From contig MARA01000006.1 of assembly GCA_001792895.1 (NCBI GenBank), positions 1,302,001-1,366,000 on the forward strand: 64,000 nucleotides of DNA. The letters run 5' to 3'. Both the position numbers and the translations under genes were made by a program. The notes under the pieces were generated by a model. It was given only the letters and a program-made list of their open reading frames with translations, had not been told where the DNA came from and made no database searches. This DNA comes from Lentinus brumalis (lineage: Eukaryota > Basidiomycota > Agaricomycetes > Polyporales > Polyporaceae). Of the stretch, positions 59,401 through 64,000 are shown in pieces (positions within the stretch are counted from its first letter, which is position 1; each line of letters starts with the position of its first letter).

Positions 59401-60323
59401 GCCGTCCAACCCAGGGACCTTTGCTTCGACGTCGCGTGCGCCATCAGTCTCGTCACACATCCCTGCGAAACGGCCTTTCAGTTCGATCGGGTCGGGTGCG
59501 AACGCTGGGACGGAGCGCCGCTGTCAGTGCGACTTGACCGCCGTCCTGAAAGAGACCTCGACGGGCGCGAACAAGGGCAAGAAGTTCTGGTCATGTCCGA
59601 ATCAGTCCAGGCAGGCGCAGTGCAAATATTTTGAATGGGCGGTTGATGGGGAAGACGGCGCGGAACCTCCACGAAGGAGCTACTCGAATACTGCGGGCAC
59701 AGGGAGAGCGACACCAAGCTATGGCGCGGGCGGTGGAGGCGGTGGAGGGTCCAAAGGGGGTGATGAGTGCTTCCAGTGCGGTCAGACTGGCCATTGGGCA
59801 AGCGGTGAGGCTGCATATCACTCACCCTTTGTGCGACGCTTACTCACACGTGGGTCCTAGCATGTCCAAATAGTGGCGCAAAGAGAACGAAGAGCTTCGG
59901 CGACAATGGCGGCGGCGGCGGCTCTTCCGTGTCCTGTTTCTCATGCGGTCAGGAGGGGCACTTCAGCAATGGTTCGTGATGTCTCCATGAATCTTCGCAA
60001 TGGATGACCTGTTGACCTCCGATGGCAGCATGTCCGAACGGGCGCAGTAATCAAGGTGGCTCTTCAGACAACAAGTGCTTTAAGTGTGGCAAAGCGGGGC
60101 ACTACAGCAATGGTATGTAGAACTACCGTCCTCAATGGTGGTATGTTGGAGTATTGATCACCCACTTGTAGCCTGTCCTGGCGGAGGAAGCGGTTCTGGT
60201 ACATCCAGGAGAGCCTCATCTTCGCGTGGCGGGAAAAGGGGCCGTGGACGAGGAGGCAAGTCGAGCGCGCGAGGAAGGAAGAAGTCGACATCGAGTGCTG
60301 CAGATGACTACTTCGATCTGTGA
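56438..60323 (+). CDS. TOP3: DNA topoisomerase III (type IA) with GRF and CCHC zinc fingers
   Basis: ATG 56438 starts MRVLCVAEKPSIAKSITQIL, the TOPRIM domain (WTDCDREGENIGAEIAKICR carries the acidic metal ligands). The core follows: HNAAQHPVQLDMAQANAVE, RIGSAFTRLQTL, CQFPTLGFVVARY and IAERLYQQGFLSYPRTETDI. The catalytic tyrosine is the Tyr of SYPRTE, codon 57680-57682. An intron after FANG joins LQNGGFTAPRRGK in frame, then HAHPPIHPTAY, TEADLVSLMDEHGIGTDATI and AQHIQTIVDRGYV. The C-terminal tail has a Gly/Arg repeat, a poly-Pro run, two GRF zinc fingers (CDCGNPAAERTV..., CQCDLTAVLKET...) and three CCHC knuckles (CFQCGQTGHWASACP, CFSCGQEGHFSNACP, CFKCGKAGHYSNACP). It decatenates single-stranded linked DNA with Sgs1/BLM-type helicase and Rmi1. 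Confidence 0.96.
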
Positions 60324-60568
60324 ATGCATGCTTTCCGTTCATACGCCTCACGGCAACCTCACGGCGCACGCACGCTCTCGTTGAACTGTACCGATGCGTG
60401 GGTAAGCTGCGAGCGACTAATCTCGATAGCGAACATCCATCGTCGCCGGGAGTCGCCGAAGGCGAGTAAGTACCGCAGCACACGCATACTACTCATTCGC
60501 GTCCACCGCCCAGATCCACGACCTGACACGGGGCCCGCTTGACGTTCCCCACCATAACACAGTCCACC

Positions 60569-61601
60569 ATGACCACTCGTTCTCCCTTTGACGATACAGA
60601 TGGGGACATTGTAATTCGTTCTTCCGACGAGGTCGAATTCCGTCTATACAAGAATATCATCGCCAAGGCTTCCCTTGTCTTCCAAGGGATGCTCACTCTG
60701 CCCAGTGGTGCCGACGCTCCCGAGGGACCCCAGACTGTGCCGCTCACCGAGGACGCAGACACATTGGAGGCACTCTTCCGCTTGTGCTATCCTGTCGAGC
60801 GACCGCGATTCACCGACTTCAACCGGCTCCGCGCTGTCCTCGAGGCTGCGAGGAAGTATGAGATGGGGTTCGTCTCCATTTCCCTGAAGGACTCTCTTCT
60901 CCAGTTCATTGAAACCGACCCCCTTCGAGTGTACGCCACCGGGTACATCCTCCAGTTCGGCGATGTCGCACGCGCTGCTGCGCGACGTGTGCTCGAAATT
61001 CCCGATTTCGCCGACCCCGTCCCTCCTCCTCCCGAGTTCACCGAGATCCCAGCCATGGCGCTCCATTACGTCTTCGAGTACAGGAGGAAATGCGCAATCG
61101 CGGCTCGTTCCGTGTTAGACAACATGGACTGGATGTCCGATGGAGACCACGGCCGCCGAATCTCGATCAAGAAATCTGCGAAGAGTTCGTCCCCCGACAC
61201 GTCTGGCTCATGGGTATGGCTCTCTTGTCACAACAAGGGCTATGCCATCAAAGACGCTATATATCTGCGTATACCTCTCGATGACAGCGTGGGTAGACGC
61301 CCATTCTATGCAGCACCATGGTGGACGAAATATATCGAGAGGATCAAGGGCGAGACTGGTTCGCGGCCTTTCGTGAAGGCCGTGACAGATTCGACCACCC
61401 TCGAGCCTTTCATTGGCGAGGCCATGAAATGCACGACATGCGCTCCCAAGGCGTGGAAGGACCTGACCGACTTCAGTCAGTTGCTTGCGGAGAAAATTCA
61501 GGAAGCGGTATCGAAGGTACGCCCATGCAACGTATACTTATATACCCGTGGCTCTAACCTCACAAAACATCGGATAGGTGGAGGTGGAGTTGCCCTTCTA
61601 G
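60569..61601 (+). CDS. BTB/POZ-domain protein, copy 1
   Basis: Two exons, 60569-61516 and 61578-61601, sum to 972 nt, or 323 residues. The ATG at 60569 has a good context (tccaccATGA). The BTB domain reads PFDDTDGDIVIRSSDEVEFR, LYKNIIAKASLVFQGMLTLP, LTEDADTLEALFRLCYPV and LEAARKYEMGFVSISLKDSL. The rest contains VYATGYILQFGDVARAAARR and a Cys-pair region (MKCTTCAPKAW). It ends VEVELPF, encoded by a separate 24-nt last exon. The same ELPF-type terminal exon occurs in the paralogue at 62312. Many Agaricomycete genomes have large families of such cytosolic BTB proteins of unknown function, possibly CUL3 adaptors. Confidence 0.9.
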
Positions 61602-61979
61602 CTTCGCGGCGATTCGGCAGGCGGTATCAATCGTCAGAACGACCTGACATCTTTATTGGTGCGTTTGTTGGCCATATACTCTTCTCGTGAATTGGTATTG
61701 ACGAAAGTATCTGGCAGCGGATACGCGGAATGGCTTCATCCCAGATTGTAGCTTCGTGTCTGCATACTACCCGAGACTGTGTACTATGACGGGACCGCAC
61801 AACAATATCGTCTCAGTGCAACGTTGCGCGATATAGTCAACTGTGTATGAGACAATGATCGCCTGACTATACGTATGAAAACGAATCAGTCCCGGACTGG
61901 CAATCCCCCTCCTGCCACTGCCAGCTCGTCGTGTCGCACACGCCGTCACGGATACTACCCATCGCGCACGGTAGCCGCT

Positions 61980-62135
61980 TTCCGACGACATATATTCTGG
62001 CAGCAGACCGCCTTACAAAGACATCTTCGCGAAAGTATCGCCCGTATTCCGAGGGATGCTCACTCTCCCAGATACCTGGAGGGACGGCGAGCTGGGGGTA
62101 TTTAGCATACTTCACTGAGGACACGACTCCAGTCT
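61980..62135 (+). pseudogene. decayed BTB-domain fragment between the two BTB genes
   Basis: In one frame it reads PPYKDIFAKVSPVFRGMLTL, followed by PDTWRDGELGVFSILH, aligning with the LYK..(I/L)AKAS.VF..M.TLP core of both neighbours. The match then passes through a stop and continues in another frame as FTEDTTP, corresponding to the (L/V)TEDADT segment. Upstream only a weak trace (SDDIYSGS) remains, and no start codon or remaining domain is found. It is best read as a third, degenerate BTB copy in a tandem array. It lies in the 710-nt spacer 61602-62311, which otherwise holds only the promoter of copy 2. Confidence 0.75.
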
Positions 62136-62311
62136 CCAAGTTAGTAACATAACCATGGCACGTGGGGTCAGCATGGTTGCAGAAGTCATCCAAACGTAAT
62201 CTCATCGGACTTGCGTCGCCCTACCGCAGCACATCGCCGACCCAAGGTCAAGGGAAAGGGCCATCTTGGTTGACATCCGCTCTTCAAAGCTTCAACCATC
62301 CCAGAGCACAT

Positions 62312-63310
62312 ATGGCTGACACGGAATCACAGACACCCCCAGTCCGACCGCCCTTCGACGACACGGATGCCGACATCATCATCCGTTCTGCCGATGGGGT
62401 AGACTTCCGTCTGTACAAAGTGGTGCTCGCCAAAGCATCGTCCGTCTTTCGAGACATGTTCACCCTCCCGGATGGCAGCCAGAAGGTCGGCGAACCGCAG
62501 GTGGTAGACGTCACCGAGGACGCGGACACGCTGGAGGGGCTCCTGCGGTTCTGCTATCCCGTGAGTCGCCCCGCATTCCAATCCCTAGACGAGCTCGGGC
62601 CCGTCCTCTCCGCCGCGAAGAAGTACAGGATGCACTCCGTACTCGAGGATTCGCTGCGGAACTTTGAACTCCTACTACCCACCACCCCTCCCCTGCGCGC
62701 ATACACCCTCGCCTGCCTCCTCGAGCTTCCGGATGTCGCGCGACGAACAGCGAAGCTCTTGCTCGCAGACCCTAACTGCTTCGACGCCGTGCCCATGCCC
62801 CCGGAGCTCCGCATCCTCTCCGGCGAGGTCATGTACGCCTTCGCGGTGTATCGGGGCAAGTGCAAAAGGGCCGCGTTGTCTGTCGTCGACGACGTCCGTT
62901 GGATCCGGTTCGGTGATCACCCATCCAGAGTGGTGTACGATTCGATCTGGCTATCCTGTACCAAATGCGGTAATGACTTGTGGAGCGAAGAAATGGGCTG
63001 GCGTCCGCGCAAGTGGTGGGCTCGATACATGAGGGGAATACGGGAGAACCTCGTCGAGTGCCCTTCACCGGAGATACCGGGGGAAGCTGCCCTCAGGGAG
63101 CGTGCTCTGAGCGAAGCCGCATCGTGTGGGACATGCGCGCCCCTGGCACGAGTCCAACTCACCGAGTTCGCTCGTCTGTTGCTCACCAGGCTTCAAGCAG
63201 CCATAGGCGAGGTTCGTGATTCCACTGCGCCGATCGGCATGTATTGTGACTCATAAAATGCATGCCTTTCCACTGACCAGATCACACTCGAGCTTCCCTT
63301 CAAGGAATAG
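62312..63310 (+). CDS. BTB/POZ-domain protein, copy 2
   Basis: Two exons, 62312-63211 and 63281-63310, sum to 930 nt, or 309 residues. It starts MADTESQTPPVRPPFDDTDA and has the BTB core DIIIRSADGVDFRLYKVVLA, KASSVFRDMFTLP, VTEDADTLEGLLRFCYPV and AAKKYRMHSVLEDSL. It then contains AYTLACLLELPDVARRTAKL, a CTKCGNDLW Cys pair and CGTCAPLARVQLTEFARLLL. The last exon of 30 nt encodes ITLELPFKE. Architecture and intron position match the gene at 60569, so they are tandem paralogues that have diverged well beyond recent duplication. Partners unknown. Confidence 0.9.
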
Positions 63311-63929
63311 GCAACAAGATCTGCGCACTGTGAGTGCCGAGGCGGAGGTCCCGGGCCCGGGCGGATGCGCTGCTTGTATCACTATCTGAATTCGTTAACT
63401 CAACAGCCGCGTAGCATGTATACAGTGGAGGTGGTTACGCACGCTCACCTAGCATGTATCACAACAACCCAAAGCCCCGTATCGTCATACACTCACGAGG
63501 AGAATACAGACCCGCACCTTCAACCTTCACCACCCTATCTTCGCGATAAATGGAAGACAGCGCAAACCGAAGCAAAAGCTTCAATTACCCATAGGTCTAC
63601 GTATGTCCGAAGAACCTATACGTGTGGTGTGGCATGTGTAGCTAGTGTGTACTGTAGGTAAACTACGTGACGGTGCAGTTCGGATCTTAAAGGAGCGGCA
63701 GCCAATACACCCCAGCCAAGAAGTTAGACCTCTCGTGTAAGATAGTACGGCTATAAATCGTGACAGATAGTCCAAGTCCATACAAAGTCCAGTCGTCGCG
63801 TAAAGGTAGAGCTGTAAAGGGAAACGGGGAAACGGGAGAATGCGGATAGAAAAAAAATGTACCAAACAGACAAAGTCCCGGGAGGTGTGAAGAGAAGAAA
63901 ATGAATACAACACAACATAGAAGGCCACG
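63311..63929. other. intergenic region, no gene seen
   Basis: This region lies beyond BTB copy 2 and before a possible minus-strand stop codon. It should hold convergent 3' ends. ORFs such as 63581-63997 on the minus strand show no family resemblance. Confidence 0.5.
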
Positions 63930-64000
63930 TTATTTAAAGTCGTCTTCAAACTCGTAAAAGGGATAGCGGAGTCCGAGTATCCAAGAGTACGAAGCAAGTG
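63930..64000 (-). CDS. possible 3' end of a minus-strand gene (cut by window edge)
   Basis: On the minus strand the frame entering at the window edge reads LASYSWILGLRYPFYEFEDD, then FK and TAA at 63932-63930. The acidic, aromatic ending looks like a genuine C-terminus, and the sequence beyond becomes T-rich, like a 3' untranslated region. Only 71 bases are visible, so identity and even reality are uncertain. Confidence 0.3.
   Translation of the reverse strand, partial: LASYSWILGLRYPFYEFEDDFK

Noticed and set aside
58758..59460. Minus-strand Pro- and Ser-rich frames
   Set aside because: They are antisense to the Gly/Arg repeat and GRF fingers of TOP3.

Overview
The window is nuclear DNA of a filamentous basidiomycete, most likely an Agaricomycete and possibly a polypore; the species cannot be named from sequence alone. 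The reasons are GC-rich genes split by many 45-75 nt GT-AG introns, close packing on both strands, and typical Agaricomycete families (BTB proteins ending in a short acidic-LPF tail, a divergent F-box protein, a kinase-like protein and orphan tandem families). No virus, CRISPR array, insertion sequence or bacterial-type operon was seen.

Layout: 1-3502 is the 3' part of a ClC chloride channel/antiporter. 5.2-14.3 kb holds a MoxR/Mg-chelatase-related protein (-), TSR1 (+), a kinase-like protein (-) and an MBIP-like protein (-). 14.5-24.9 kb holds VPS53 (+), a secreted GH18 chitinase-like enzyme (-), COQ3 (+), an intron-containing tRNA-Lys(CUU), ATG3 (+) and a Yippee protein (-). 25.2-32.9 kb holds a LYAR-type zinc-finger protein (-) with an 8-nt microexon, an F-box-like protein (+), an NKAP/SynMuv protein (-) and two tandem OsmC/Ohr peroxidase paralogues (-). 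33.5-37.2 kb is a run of three same-strand genes of an unrecognised family that share a C-terminal motif. 37.4-41.8 kb is RSE1/SF3B3 (-), divergent from UTP25 (+).

The most unusual part is 41.8-56 kb. UTP25 is present twice in direct orientation (offset about 11.45 kb) with nearly identical exons. The two copies flank an 8.8-kb island without long or recognisable ORFs. The island carries a dense series of plus-strand splice-like signals, a TATA/CT-rich promoter-like block, a 20-nt perfect palindrome and, just after copy 1, a G-run minisatellite. TOP3 (+) with GRF and CCHC zinc fingers follows, then two BTB paralogues with a decayed BTB fragment between them. The last 71 bases may be the end of a minus-strand gene.

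Most recognisable genes are housekeeping: ribosome biogenesis (TSR1, UTP25 twice, LYAR), splicing (RSE1, NKAP), trafficking and autophagy (VPS53, ATG3), mitochondrial metabolism and redox (COQ3, OsmC/Ohr) and DNA topology (TOP3). Exon joins were worked out by eye from splice motifs and reading frame. Where the summed exon length is a multiple of three this is stated; other joins are tentative.
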